This document shows positions 8,957 to 17,699 of a stretch of 37,365 bases of DNA, in pieces. The stretch comes from Polyangiaceae bacterium (GTDB lineage Bacteria > Myxococcota_A > Polyangia > Polyangiales > Polyangiaceae), in assembly GCA_023150915.1 (NCBI GenBank), contig JAKLKA010000065.1, forward strand, positions 1 to 37,365, read 5' to 3'. Under the pieces are notes generated by a model. It was given only the letters and a program-made list of their open reading frames with translations, did no database searches and had not been told where the DNA came from. The translations under genes were made by a program, and so were the position numbers. Every line of letters begins with the position of its first letter. Position 1 is the stretch's first letter.

Positions 8957-10810
8957 TCAGTCCACGCGCACCCAGACCTCGAGCGTGCCGACGCGGTCCC
9001 CGAAACGCGTGGCGTAGCTCGAGTCGCGCCGATAGCGCCGCGGCAGCCAGTCGTCCAAGAACCGATCGACGATGGTGCGCGCCGCGCTGTTGCTGTTCCA
9101 GTGCGCGAACATCAGGGCCCACAGGTCGCGCTCGGCGGGCCGGACCACCACCACCTTGGGCAGGTCGCGTTCGAGCCGAGCCAGGTCTTCTGCCAAGAGG
9201 CGCGGGGCGTACTGGTCGACGAACACCACCGCGCCGCGCAGGGCCGGGCGCGGGCGCTGGATCAGCCCGACGATTTGCAGGTCCTCGGGCAGCACGAGCA
9301 CCGTGTCTCGATCACCGGTCAAGGCATGCACCCGCTCTGCCGCCTGGACGATGGGCAGCGCGCCCTCTTGCACGTACAGGCCGCCCCAGTTGCCGTGGCG
9401 TCCGATGGGGAACTGGGCCGCCAGCGCTCGGTCGAGCCGCGACGAGAACAGCGAGGCCACCGCCAGTGCGAACACGCACAGCTTGGCCCGCGGCAAGGCT
9501 GCCAGGTCGAAGGCGGCGAACAGGAAGGCGAACGCGATGGGGATGATGGGGTTCGGGTCGTAGAACAGCCGGAGCTCGGTCGACGACAGGTTGTGGGCGA
9601 AGCTGATGCACAGGGTGATCAGCGCGAGGGCATTCCACGTCTGGGCGCGCTCTCTCTCTTGGCCCGCGCCCTCACCGGCGCGCGACAGGTGCGCCACCCC
9701 GAGCACGCACACGAACATCACGCCGAACCCGGGGACGAAACGCAGGCGCTCGGTCCAGAACGCCATCCCCTCCGGAAGCCGGGGGACCCGCGCGGCGATC
9801 AGCCACGTGGCCGTGCCGAAGGCGGCGATGGCCAGGGCCGCGATGGTGACCGCCCGGGTGCGCGTCCAGGGCGCGTCGGCGTCGTGGCCCCCCAGGCAGA
9901 GGCCTTGCGGGCGGCGCGCCATCCGCACCAAGACCGCGCCGCACAGGCTGGTGAGGACGAGCGACGCCGGATAGACCGGCGAGGCCAGGAGGAAGAAGCC
10001 GACCAGCGAGCGCATCGAACGGCTGCCGCCCTTGAGCGAAGGGCCGTCGGTGATCGCCGCCTGCAAGAACGCCGGCACGGACGCGCCCATCGCCCACAGG
10101 CCGACGGCCACCAGGCCTGCGCCCAGGGCCGCCCCCAGCGCCCACTGCTGCGCGGCGCGCGCCACCGCGGCCCGGGAGTCGCGCGCCTGGATCGCGAGGT
10201 AGGCGAACACCAGCGGCCAGCCGGCGAGCGCGCCGAACGCGGTGCTCTGCTTGAAGTACAGCGTCGCCACCGCGAGCACGCCAGCCGCCGCCCAAGCGAG
10301 ATCTCGGCGGCGGCCGAGCTTCAACGTCAGCGCTCGGGCGCCGAACGCGACGCTGCTCCAGGCAACGACCGCGGCAGTCTGGTCGTAGGCGCACTCCTTG
10401 ATGCCGCGAAGCAGGATCACCGAGGTGGCGATCGCCACCAGGACCGAGTTCTCGCGGCTGGTCAGCGGGCGCACCATCGCGTAGCCCAGGGCCGCCAGGA
10501 GGATGTGGCAGACGGCGATCAGCCCCAGCTCGTCGAGCAGGCGGGGCGCCCCCGACAGCTGGTGAATGGCGGCGACCAAGAGCAGGCTGCCCGGCGGAAT
10601 GGGCGCGACGGACTCGGAATACGGGGCGCGGCTGCCGAGCACCTGCTTCGCGATGGGCCCGGACCAGCCGGTGAACTCGATGTCGCCGATCGCGCTATTG
10701 ATCAGTCGTGGAGCGGCGTACGCACTGAAGAGCGAGAGCAGCATCACCAAGAGCACGAGCAGCGCCGGGGTGACGAGGTCGCGCCGACGTGGAGAAGCCG
10801 TTCCGCTCAT
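8957..10810 (-). CDS. GT-C-like multi-pass membrane protein
   Basis: A 617-residue protein with many hydrophobic segments through about residue 460 and a soluble C-terminal domain. The first predicted periplasmic loop contains GDIEFTGWSGPIAKQVL and then APIPPGSLLL. An acidic residue at this place is typical of GT-C (PMT/ArnT-like) glycosyltransferases, which transfer sugars from polyprenyl-phosphate donors. I see no decisive family motif, so this remains a fold-level guess. The C-terminal part (VLVLPEDLQIVGLIQRPRPA, then VVFVDQYAPRLLAEDL) is typical of the soluble tail in such proteins. The start is ATG 10810. A much longer frame continues upstream through the Gly-rich lipoprotein region, but it is a low-complexity artefact of GC-rich DNA. 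It is divergent from the lipoprotein gene with a 76-bp gap. Confidence 0.75.
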   Translation of the reverse strand: MSGTASPRRRDLVTPALLVLLVMLLSLFSAYAAPRLINSAIGDIEFTGWSGPIAKQVLGSRAPYSESVAPIPPGSLLLVAAIHQLSGAPRLLDELGLIAVCHILLAALGYAMVRPLTSRENSVLVAIATSVILLRGIKECAYDQTAAVVAWSSVAFGARALTLKLGRRRDLAWAAAGVLAVATLYFKQSTAFGALAGWPLVFAYLAIQARDSRAAVARAAQQWALGAALGAGLVAVGLWAMGASVPAFLQAAITDGPSLKGGSRSMRSLVGFFLLASPVYPASLVLTSLCGAVLVRMARRPQGLCLGGHDADAPWTRTRAVTIAALAIAAFGTATWLIAARVPRLPEGMAFWTERLRFVPGFGVMFVCVLGVAHLSRAGEGAGQERERAQTWNALALITLCISFAHNLSSTELRLFYDPNPIIPIAFAFLFAAFDLAALPRAKLCVFALAVASLFSSRLDRALAAQFPIGRHGNWGGLYVQEGALPIVQAAERVHALTGDRDTVLVLPEDLQIVGLIQRPRPALRGAVVFVDQYAPRLLAEDLARLERDLPKVVVVRPAERDLWALMFAHWNSNSAARTIVDRFLDDWLPRRYRRDSSYATRFGDRVGTLEVWVRVD

Positions 10811-10886
10811 CGAGCTCGAATCCTGCCATGGTCTCGGTGTTGCCACGCCGGCCGAAGTCGGTATCCTGGCGGGCGGGAGGCGAATC

Positions 10887-11540
10887 ATGGGCATGGGTGC
10901 GAGCGCTGTACGAGCCGGCTTTGCGTTGGTCCTGTCGGGCTTGCTGACTGCGACGTGCGTGTCGAGCAGCGACGAGTCGAGCTTGGCCAGCGGCGGCTCG
11001 GGGGGCGCGGACGCATCTCTGGGCGGGGGAGGGGGCACGCCCGGCGGGGGAACTGGCGGAGGCGGCACGGGCGGCTCGGCAGGAAGCGACTCCGGCGCGA
11101 ACGGCGGTGGGGGCGGGGCAGGCGGCGGCTCGGCGGGAGCCGACTCGGCCGCCGGTGGCGCCGGGGCGGGTGGTGCCGGCGGAGCCGGCGGCTCGGGCTC
11201 CAGCGGTGGGGCAGGCGGAAGCGGCGGGGCCGGGACGGGTGGCGCCGGTGGCACCGGGGGAGGAACGGGCGGATCGAGCGGGGGAACCGGTGGCTCGAGC
11301 GGAGGAGCGGGCGGCTCGAGCGGAGGAACCGGTGGATCGAGCGGGGGAACCGGTGGCTCGAGCGGAGGAGCGGGCGGCTCGAGCGGTGGCGGCGGCACCG
11401 GGGGAGGCGCGTGCAACGTCCAAGCGTGCCCGACGCCCGCACCCCCTGCCGTGAAATGCTGCGTCACGGCGAACGGACCCTGCGGGCTGGACTTCGGGCA
11501 GGGCGCGGGCTGCCAGGTGCCGCCCACCGGCGACCTCTGA
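10887..11540 (+). CDS. Gly/Ser-rich lipoprotein with six-Cys C-terminal domain, paralogue 1
   Basis: A 217-residue predicted envelope protein. The start ATG 10887 has GGGAGG six bases upstream. An N-terminal signal (VRAGFALVLSGLLTATC) leads to Cys 24, a lipobox-like site although the -1 Thr is not ideal. About 140 residues of Gly/Ser/Ala/Thr repeats follow, including seven-residue GGSSGGT/A units. A compact C-terminal domain begins CNVQACPTP and contains KCCVTANGPCG and GCQV, six cysteines in all. The next gene has the same signal, spacer and domain, so they are tandem paralogues. The Cys domain could form three disulfides outside the inner membrane. No enzyme function is recognisable; a surface or scaffold role is only a guess. 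Confidence 0.8.
   Translation: MGMGASAVRAGFALVLSGLLTATCVSSSDESSLASGGSGGADASLGGGGGTPGGGTGGGGTGGSAGSDSGANGGGGGAGGGSAGADSAAGGAGAGGAGGAGGSGSSGGAGGSGGAGTGGAGGTGGGTGGSSGGTGGSSGGAGGSSGGTGGSSGGTGGSSGGAGGSSGGGGTGGGACNVQACPTPAPPAVKCCVTANGPCGLDFGQGAGCQVPPTGDL
11271..11396 (+). repeat. 63-bp coding tandem repeat in lipoprotein 1
   Basis: A 63-bp unit starting at 11271 is repeated at 11334. The first 53 bases of the two units are identical (11271-11323 and 11334-11386). Each unit is made of three 21-bp subunits coding for GGSSGGT or GGSSGGA. The identity at silent sites indicates recent slippage or unequal exchange, so the linker length is likely to vary between strains. Confidence 0.85.
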
Positions 11541-11556
11541 CGCGAGACTTCTCGCG
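11541..11556 (+). terminator. Hairpin directly after lipoprotein 1
   Basis: Arms CGCGAGA (11541-11547) and TCTCGCG (11550-11556) with a two-base loop start immediately after the stop codon. There is no long T-run. It may stop or stabilise the first lipoprotein transcript and separate it from paralogue 2, which has its own strong ribosome site. A TATTGT hexamer at 11574-11579 could be a -10 box for the second gene, but no clear -35 is visible. Confidence 0.45.
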
Positions 11557-11644
11557 CCTTCGCGGATCCTGTTGTATTGTTCGCTCGTCCCGCTCGGCAG
11601 GTTGGGCGGAACTGGGTCATGCTTCAGCGTCAAGGAGGCCCCTC

Positions 11645-12079
11645 GTGAGGACCAACGTCGCCCGTGCATTCGGGATTTGCTTCGCAGCTCTCGCAATCGT
11701 TCCGCTCATCGCGACCTCGTCGTGCGCTTCGAGCGATGAAGAGTCGTTCTCCGGCACTGGTGGAAAGGACGGCGGGAGCGGAGGCTCCGGCGGAAGCGCC
11801 ACCGGCGGTGGTGGCGGTTCGGGCGCGACTGGCGGCTCGGGTGCGACGGGTGGCTCGGGTGCCACCGGTGGCTCGGGCGCGACCGGCGGCATGGGTGGCA
11901 GTGGTGCCACTGGCGGCGGCGGCAGCGGTGGCAGCGGTGGCGGCGGCACCTGCAACGTGCAGACGTGTCCGACGCCCGCCTCGCCGGCCGTGAAGTGCTG
12001 CGTGACCGCGAACGGTCCGTGCGGCGTCGACTACGGTCAGGGTTCCGGCTGTCAGGTGGCGCCGACCGGCGACATCTGA
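11645..12079 (+). CDS. Gly-rich lipoprotein with six-Cys C-terminal domain, paralogue 2
   Basis: A 144-residue paralogue of the preceding gene. It starts at GTG 11645 with a perfect AAGGAGG (11632-11638) six bases upstream. A signal segment (AFGICFAALAIVPLIATSSC) ends at a lipobox-like Cys 27, followed by ASSDEESF, which parallels VSSSDESS in paralogue 1. The linker is shorter and built from six-residue GSGATG units. The C-terminal domain (CNVQTCPTP, KCCVTANGPCG, GCQV) keeps all six cysteines and is far more conserved than the linker. That pattern points to selection on the Cys domain and free drift of linker length. The protein is probably anchored in the outer membrane. Function is unknown. 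Confidence 0.8.
   Translation: MRTNVARAFGICFAALAIVPLIATSSCASSDEESFSGTGGKDGGSGGSGGSATGGGGGSGATGGSGATGGSGATGGSGATGGMGGSGATGGGGSGGSGGGGTCNVQTCPTPASPAVKCCVTANGPCGVDYGQGSGCQVAPTGDI
11816..11887 (+). repeat. 18-bp coding tandem repeats in lipoprotein 2
   Basis: Four consecutive 18-bp units encode GSGATG repeats in the linker. The units differ mainly at third codon positions. Unit length and sequence differ from the 21-bp units in paralogue 1, so the two linkers expanded independently after the gene duplicated. Confidence 0.75.
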
Positions 12080-12114
12080 GAGTAGGAAGTCTCACTTTCT
12101 ATTGACGGGGGCCG

Positions 12115-12149
12115 CGGTGCCTTGGGCGTGGAACACGCCCCGGGCACCG
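12115..12149. terminator. Two-tier hairpin between convergent genes
   Basis: An outer stem CGGTGCC (12115-12121) / GGCACCG (12143-12149) and an inner stem GGGCGTG (12124-12130) / CACGCCC (12134-12140) with a GAA loop form a long, nearly perfect hairpin. It lies between the lipoprotein 2 stop and the convergent SNF2 stop, so it would act on transcripts from both sides. There is no T-run. The position and the 14 bp of stem are the evidence. Confidence 0.7.
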
Positions 12150-12156
12150 TGACGCG

Positions 12157-15100
12157 TCAGTCCAGGCGGAACAGGTCGTCCAGATCGTCCTTGGTGAGCT
12201 TCTTGGCGCCGCCGCTGTCTTCGGTGAGCACCGCCGCCACCAGATCCTTCTTCTTCTGCTTCAGCTGGAGGATCTTCTCTTCGATCGTGCCGGCCGCCAC
12301 CAGCCGGTAGATGGTGACCACCTTCTTCTGGCCGATGCGGTGGGCACGGTCCGAGGCCTGGTCCTCCACCGCCGGGTTCCACCACGGGTCGAAGTGGATC
12401 ACGGTGTCGGCGGCGGTCAGATTCAAGCCGGAACCGCCCGCCTTGAGGCTGATCAAGAACACCGGGATGGTGGGGTCGTTCTGGAAGTTGTCGACGCGTT
12501 CCGAGCGGTCGATGGTGCTGCCGTCCAGGTACTCGTAGCGGATCTTGTCTTCGTCCAGCGCGTCGCGCACCAGCTTCAGCATGCTGACGAACTGGCTGAA
12601 GATCAGCACCTTGTGCCCGCCACTGTCGACCTCTTCCACCAGCTCGCGCAGCGCCGCCAGCTTGCCGCTGTCGTCGTGCGAGAACTCGCGCGGCAGCCCC
12701 AAGAGGCGAGGATCGCAAGCAGCCTGCCGTAGCTTGGTGAGCCCCGCCAAGATGTGGAGCTGACTCTTGGCGATGCCCAGCCGTTCCACCTCGCCCAGCA
12801 CCTGCGCGCGGACCTCGCGCAGCACCTGCATGTAGATGGCCTTCTGATCGGGCGCCAGATCCACCACCTTGTCGATCTCGATCTTCGGTGGAAGGTCCTT
12901 CGCGACCTCGTTCTTCGTGCGGCGCAGGATGAAGGGGTGGATCGAGGCACGCAGGCGGGCGGCGGCCTTCGAGTCGCCCTGGTCGATGGGGCGACCGTAG
13001 CGCTCCTCGAACTTGTTGAGGGGGCCGAGCAAGCCCGGGCTCACGAAGTCGAAGATGCTCCAGATCTCGCTCAGCCGGTTTTCGATCGGCGTGCCGGTCA
13101 GCGCCAGGCGGTGCTTCGCGTTCAGATCGCGGGCCGCGGCCGCCGTGGCCGAGAGCGGGTTCTTGATGTTCTGCGCCTCGTCCAAGATGGCATAGTCGAG
13201 GTCGAGCTTCTTGAGCAGGTCGATGTCGCGCCGGAGCAGGGCGTAGCTGGTGATGATCACGTTCGCGCTCTCGAGCTCGTCCATCTGGTCTTTTCTGCCA
13301 GCGCCGTGCCACAGGGCGGTGGTCAGAGCCGGCCCGAAGCGCTCGATCTCGCGCAGCCAGTTGGGGACCACGCTGGTGGGCGCGACGATCAACGCGCGCA
13401 GCGCCTGGTCCTTCTTCTCTTGCTTGAGCGACAAGAGCAGCGCGATGGTCTGCACGGTCTTGCCGAGACCCATGTCGTCGGCGAGGACGCCGCCCGAGCC
13501 GATGTCGTGGATGAAGCGCAGCCACGACAGGCCCTGCTCCTGGTAGGGGCGCAGCACGGCCTTCAGCCCCCGGGGCTTCTTCGCGCTCTTGATCTCGTCG
13601 ATGTTGGCCAGCTTCTCGAACAGCGCCTTGGCGCCCGGAGCGACCGCCACGTCGGAAGCGTGCTCGAGCAGCTCTTGAAGGCGACCGGCCTGCGACAGCG
13701 GCAGCTTGCCGTTCTTGCCGGCAGCAGCCAAGAGCTCGACCTCGCGGTCGATCATCGCCTGGACCTTGTCGGGGTCGATCTCGGCGTACGTGTTGTCGGA
13801 CAGCCGGACGTACTTCTTGCCCTCTCTCAGGCAACGCACCAGCTCGTCGCGCTCGACGCCGACGCCGTCACTCTCGTAGACGATCTTCACTGCCAGCCAG
13901 TCGACGCCGCTCGAGACCCGCGCGTTCATCGTCAGCGGCTTGCCCCGCACGGTGGTGCCCACCAGCTCTTCGGGGACGTAGAGGTCCCACTCTTCGGGCA
14001 GGGCGGCCACGCCGTCGGACCAGAACTGGATCGCCTTCTGGCCCTCGGCGATGAACGCCTCACCGCTCTCGTCGGGCAGAAGCCCCAGGTCGAGCAGTCG
14101 ACGGACCGCGTCTTGCTGGGCGGCGATGTCGGTGCGGATGCAGGTCGCGCGCTTCTGCCCCTCGGCCGGCGGCAGGACGATGACCGGTGGCGAGATGCCG
14201 TCGGCGCGGACCTCGACCTCGAGCTCGCGGTAAGCGGCCTTCAAGAAGACGTGTGCCTCGGTGATGCCGCCGCCGGCGCGCAGCCGGAAGGTCGGGGTCA
14301 GATCGATCACGTCGGCTACCTGCGACAGATCTGGAAGCTCGGCGCCGATCTCGCCAGCCACGCGCGGCAGACCCTGAACGATCAGCCCGATCAGCTCGCT
14401 CGCCGGCTCGGCGATGGTCGGGCTGCGGAGCAGCCGGCGCAGCGCGGCCGGCGACACGCGATGGTCGAGTGGCCGCGCCACGCCTTCGTTGGTGTCGATG
14501 TGCCAGCCCGGAGCGCCTTCGAACCAGCCGCCGCTGGTGAGCGCGAACTTCCGGCCGTCGCCAGAGCGCTCGAAGGTGCACTTGGCGACGATGGTGTCGG
14601 CCCCGACCATCTCCAGATCGAAGCGCGGCTTGAGCGGCTCGTTGCCGAACCGCAGCTGCATCAGCGCCGGCTCGAGCAACACCCGGCGATCCTTGAGCAG
14701 CGGCATCAGCTCCGCGGCGTCCTCGCCGCGGATGTCCACGGCGGGGTGGCGCGGGTTGCCACTCTCGAAACGCGCCAGCACGCGCAGCGCGCCACGGTCG
14801 GCGGTCGGTGACAGCGCCTGCCAGTTGAGGGCAACGCTGGGCAAGAGCGGGACGCGCGCCTCGGTGTCGAGCACCGTCACCGTGAGCCCCCCTTGCCGCA
14901 CGTGCACTCGGAACTCGAGGTTCTGTGGGCGGGTGTTGGCCTCCGGCGCCAGCCACGCGCCGAGACCCGTGGCCCGTGCGCTGGCGTCGGGCGAGGGTGG
15001 GGGAGAGAACCCCGGCGGGACCACGTGTTGTTGCTGCGCGCGTCGGCGCCGGTCGCGGCGCCGGCTGGACTTGCTGTCGCTGGGCGAGCCCGGCTGTTGC

Positions 15101-15480
15101 GGGGCAGCCAGCGCGTGGGTCGAGCCGCCCTGCTGCTGCTGCTGTTGTTGTTGGGGCTCGCGGCGAGGCAAGGCGGCGCGGGCCTGGTTGCGCACCGTGA
15201 TCAGCAGCGCGGCCACGTGCTTGCAGTGCTGGTTCGTCTTCTGGAACGCGGGACAGGTGCACTGCGAGGTGATGCCCTCGCCGCCCAGTCGAATCGTCAC
15301 TTCATAGGGCTCTGGATCCGAGCCCTTCACGCGGCCCGTGGCGTTGGACTCCGTGACGCCGACCTCCTCCACCACCTTGCGCTTCTCGTAGTCCAGGCCA
15401 CGCAAGAAGGTACGGGCGCCCAGCAGGCGCCGGAGACCACGGTCGGAAAGGGTGGAGAGAGCGTCAGCTAGGGACGACAC
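12157..15480 (-). CDS. SWIM zinc-finger / SNF2-family DNA helicase-like ATPase
   Basis: A 1107-residue Swi2/Snf2-type DNA translocase. A SWIM finger near the N-terminus has Cys 74, Cys 76, Cys 86 and His 88 (CTCPAFQ...CKH). A low-complexity linker follows with eight consecutive Gln (110-117) and an Arg-rich stretch. A long middle region (about 170-620) is the accessory region typical of bacterial SNF2 proteins. The ATPase core has Walker A DDMGLGKT (about residue 668), DEAQNIKN (about 768) and, in the C-terminal helicase lobe, DRAHRIGQ (about 1045). Start is GTG 15480, without a clear Shine-Dalgarno site. The gene lies 46 bp downstream of the pyrophosphatase homologue on the same strand. Bacterial members bind DNA or RNA polymerase; the exact role here (transcription recycling, repair or defence) is not evident. 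Confidence 0.92.
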   Translation of the reverse strand: MSSLADALSTLSDRGLRRLLGARTFLRGLDYEKRKVVEEVGVTESNATGRVKGSDPEPYEVTIRLGGEGITSQCTCPAFQKTNQHCKHVAALLITVRNQARAALPRREPQQQQQQQQGGSTHALAAPQQPGSPSDSKSSRRRDRRRRAQQQHVVPPGFSPPPSPDASARATGLGAWLAPEANTRPQNLEFRVHVRQGGLTVTVLDTEARVPLLPSVALNWQALSPTADRGALRVLARFESGNPRHPAVDIRGEDAAELMPLLKDRRVLLEPALMQLRFGNEPLKPRFDLEMVGADTIVAKCTFERSGDGRKFALTSGGWFEGAPGWHIDTNEGVARPLDHRVSPAALRRLLRSPTIAEPASELIGLIVQGLPRVAGEIGAELPDLSQVADVIDLTPTFRLRAGGGITEAHVFLKAAYRELEVEVRADGISPPVIVLPPAEGQKRATCIRTDIAAQQDAVRRLLDLGLLPDESGEAFIAEGQKAIQFWSDGVAALPEEWDLYVPEELVGTTVRGKPLTMNARVSSGVDWLAVKIVYESDGVGVERDELVRCLREGKKYVRLSDNTYAEIDPDKVQAMIDREVELLAAAGKNGKLPLSQAGRLQELLEHASDVAVAPGAKALFEKLANIDEIKSAKKPRGLKAVLRPYQEQGLSWLRFIHDIGSGGVLADDMGLGKTVQTIALLLSLKQEKKDQALRALIVAPTSVVPNWLREIERFGPALTTALWHGAGRKDQMDELESANVIITSYALLRRDIDLLKKLDLDYAILDEAQNIKNPLSATAAAARDLNAKHRLALTGTPIENRLSEIWSIFDFVSPGLLGPLNKFEERYGRPIDQGDSKAAARLRASIHPFILRRTKNEVAKDLPPKIEIDKVVDLAPDQKAIYMQVLREVRAQVLGEVERLGIAKSQLHILAGLTKLRQAACDPRLLGLPREFSHDDSGKLAALRELVEEVDSGGHKVLIFSQFVSMLKLVRDALDEDKIRYEYLDGSTIDRSERVDNFQNDPTIPVFLISLKAGGSGLNLTAADTVIHFDPWWNPAVEDQASDRAHRIGQKKVVTIYRLVAAGTIEEKILQLKQKKKDLVAAVLTEDSGGAKKLTKDDLDDLFRLD

Positions 15481-15526
15481 GTCGGATACTCGGAGGCTCG
15501 GGTTGATGGCAGACGGTGTGAAGGCG

Positions 15527-17683
15527 TCATCGGGAGAGGAATGGGGCGACGACCAGCGCGACGACCGCGATGGCCTTGGTCAGCAGCTGGGCGGCTGGGG
15601 CGGCGGCGTTGCCGAGCACGTCGGCGACGGCATCGCCCGCCAGGGCGGCTTCGAAGTCGCGCGCAGGGCCTGTTCGTCGGGCGCCGCGCCGGGCGGCCGC
15701 CAGAATGGACTTGGTCGAGTGGCCCGTCAGCGCGGTGGCCATGCCGGTGAGCGCAGCGACCACCACGAACGCGGCCAGGGCCTGAGCCGGGAGCGATGCA
15801 TCGCGCGCGCGGAACAGCAGCCAGAGCACCACCGCCAGCCCGAGCGGAGCTGCGAGCCCGAGGGCGACCGGGGGGATCAGGCGGTGGAGCGCGGCGCGTG
15901 CCGTCAGCTCGACGCAGGTGCGGTAACTGGGAGTGTAGTCGGCCGGGATCTGCGGGCGGCCCTTGTCGCGGGGGAAGCCCCGAAGCTGGCGCTCGACTTC
16001 TTGGGCGACCCCGCGGGCGCCGCGTGTTCCGGCGCGGGCTGCGCTGCCGGCGTAGGCCAGCACCGTGGCCAGCCCCAGGGCGCCGCTCATCGCCACCGCG
16101 GGGGAGAGCAAGTCGACGGCGCGGGGGGCCTGGGTCATGGCGGCCGGCAGCGCGCTGGCGGCGAGCGCTGCGGTGACGCCCCCGGTGACGATCAGGTAGG
16201 CCTGCGCCGCCGCGGACGCCGAAAGCCCCGTGTCGTCGAGGCGAGCGGCGCGGCGCTGGGCGTCTTCGGACGGCGAGACCAAGCTCGACACGCCGCGAGC
16301 ACCATCGGCGACCGGATCGAAGGTGGCGAGCGCCAGCAGATAGGGCGCCGACGCGGCCATCATCATCAGCGCCGTCAGCGCTCCGAGCAGGCCGCCCGCG
16401 GGCAGAGCACTCGAGGCGCCGACGAACCACGCGCCGCCGAGCGCCAGCGCGAGCGCGACCAGCGGCCAGGCCGCGGCGCCCAGACCGCTGCCCAGGCCGA
16501 AGCCGACCCCCGCGGACTCGCTGACGCGCTGAGTCTCGATCAGCTCGCGCAGGGGGCCGACGCGGCGATCGATCTGCAGGCGTGCGACGTGGGCGGTGAT
16601 CGAGGCCGCGGCAAGGCCGAAGGCGCCCGCCCAGAACAGACGCACCGAGCCGGCGTCGCCGATGAGCCAGTGCGCCGCGCCGAACAGGCCGGCGAGGGAG
16701 ATCACGGCGGTGGTGACCTGACCGCGCCACAGCGCCGACACGGGGCTCAGCGAGTCGTCGCTGCGAACCACCATCACCCCGAACCCCGTGGCCACCACGC
16801 CGAAGGCACGCGCGATGAGCGGGAAGGCGGCGATGGCCAGGGTAGCGCGTCCGTCGCCGGCGCCGAGCAGCCCGATGCCGATCAAGAGTGCGATCACCGT
16901 GCTGGCCGTCGCGGTCACGTACAGATCGGTGGTGCGGCCCGCGGCCTTCCCGACGTGATCACCCACCAGATCGGCGATCACCGCGGGGTTTCGCGGGTCG
17001 TCGTGCTCCAGCCCCGCGTCGCGCTCACCGGCCTGGTCCGCCGCCAGATCCGAAGCCGCGTGGTAGGTCGCGCCGCCGCGCTGGATCACCAGCGCGGCCG
17101 CCACGGCGCCCAGCGCGTGTGCCGGCAAGAGCAGCGCAATGGCCCGCGCAAGCGCCAGCGCTTCTGCGGGCGCGAGCCGGAAGCCACCCTTCATTGCGAA
17201 CAAGAGACCGAACACGAGTCCGATGGCGACGAAGCTGATGGTCTCGACGAACAGCCCAACGGCCCCGCCGGCGCGCATCGAAACCACCAGCGCGCGATCC
17301 AGACTGTGGCCAGCCGAGGAGAGCGACGACAGGCTGGCGCGCACGGCCAGGCGGGTCCCGACGCGGGCGACCAAGCAGGCGGTGGCCGCGCCGAGGGCAA
17401 GGGCCACGGCGGCCCAGAAGCCCGTCTCCAGCGTGCCGAGCCCGGGGGCCGGACCGAGCAGGGTGGAGTAGAGAGCGAACGCGACCGGGGCGAGCACGCC
17501 CACGACCAAAGCGGTGACACGGAATTCCTGCACCAGAAAGACGTCCGCGGCCCGGCCGATCGCCCCGCCCAGCCGGTGCAGCTCGGCGCCGAGCGGTAAG
17601 CCGCGACCGAGCCAGCTGCCGAGCACGAGCGCAAACACGAGGCCACTCGTGTGCAGAAAGATGAGCAAACCGAGCTCGGTCAC
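15527..17683 (-). CDS. Membrane pyrophosphatase homologue with degenerate active site
   Basis: A 718-residue polytopic protein with about 16 hydrophobic segments, matching the ion-pumping membrane pyrophosphatase (HppA) family in length and in the order of landmarks, including DDPRNPAVIAD (229-238). Key catalytic motifs are altered. Where the family has DVGADLVGKVE, this protein has DLAADQAGERD (212-222). DNVGDNVGDCAG is DLVGDHVGKAAG here (238-249). The C-terminal GDTIGDPLKDT is GDAVADVLGNA (683-693). Several Asp, Asn and Lys residues that bind Mg-pyrophosphate are thus lost. The reading frame is intact and hydrophobic throughout, so it is not a pseudogene. I infer a protein that kept the membrane fold and lost, or changed, pyrophosphate hydrolysis. 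Start is GTG 17683, with no clear ribosome site. It may be co-transcribed with the downstream SNF2 gene. Confidence 0.82.
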   Translation of the reverse strand: MTELGLLIFLHTSGLVFALVLGSWLGRGLPLGAELHRLGGAIGRAADVFLVQEFRVTALVVGVLAPVAFALYSTLLGPAPGLGTLETGFWAAVALALGAATACLVARVGTRLAVRASLSSLSSAGHSLDRALVVSMRAGGAVGLFVETISFVAIGLVFGLLFAMKGGFRLAPAEALALARAIALLLPAHALGAVAAALVIQRGGATYHAASDLAADQAGERDAGLEHDDPRNPAVIADLVGDHVGKAAGRTTDLYVTATASTVIALLIGIGLLGAGDGRATLAIAAFPLIARAFGVVATGFGVMVVRSDDSLSPVSALWRGQVTTAVISLAGLFGAAHWLIGDAGSVRLFWAGAFGLAAASITAHVARLQIDRRVGPLRELIETQRVSESAGVGFGLGSGLGAAAWPLVALALALGGAWFVGASSALPAGGLLGALTALMMMAASAPYLLALATFDPVADGARGVSSLVSPSEDAQRRAARLDDTGLSASAAAQAYLIVTGGVTAALAASALPAAMTQAPRAVDLLSPAVAMSGALGLATVLAYAGSAARAGTRGARGVAQEVERQLRGFPRDKGRPQIPADYTPSYRTCVELTARAALHRLIPPVALGLAAPLGLAVVLWLLFRARDASLPAQALAAFVVVAALTGMATALTGHSTKSILAAARRGARRTGPARDFEAALAGDAVADVLGNAAAPAAQLLTKAIAVVALVVAPFLSR

Positions 17684-17699
17684 GATGCTTGGGGGTCAG

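Noticed and set aside
10811-11620. Upstream extension of the GT-C-like gene through a Pro-rich region
   Set aside because: The Pro-rich peptide is the reverse complement of the Gly-rich lipoprotein gene, which has its own signal sequence, ribosome site and paralogue.
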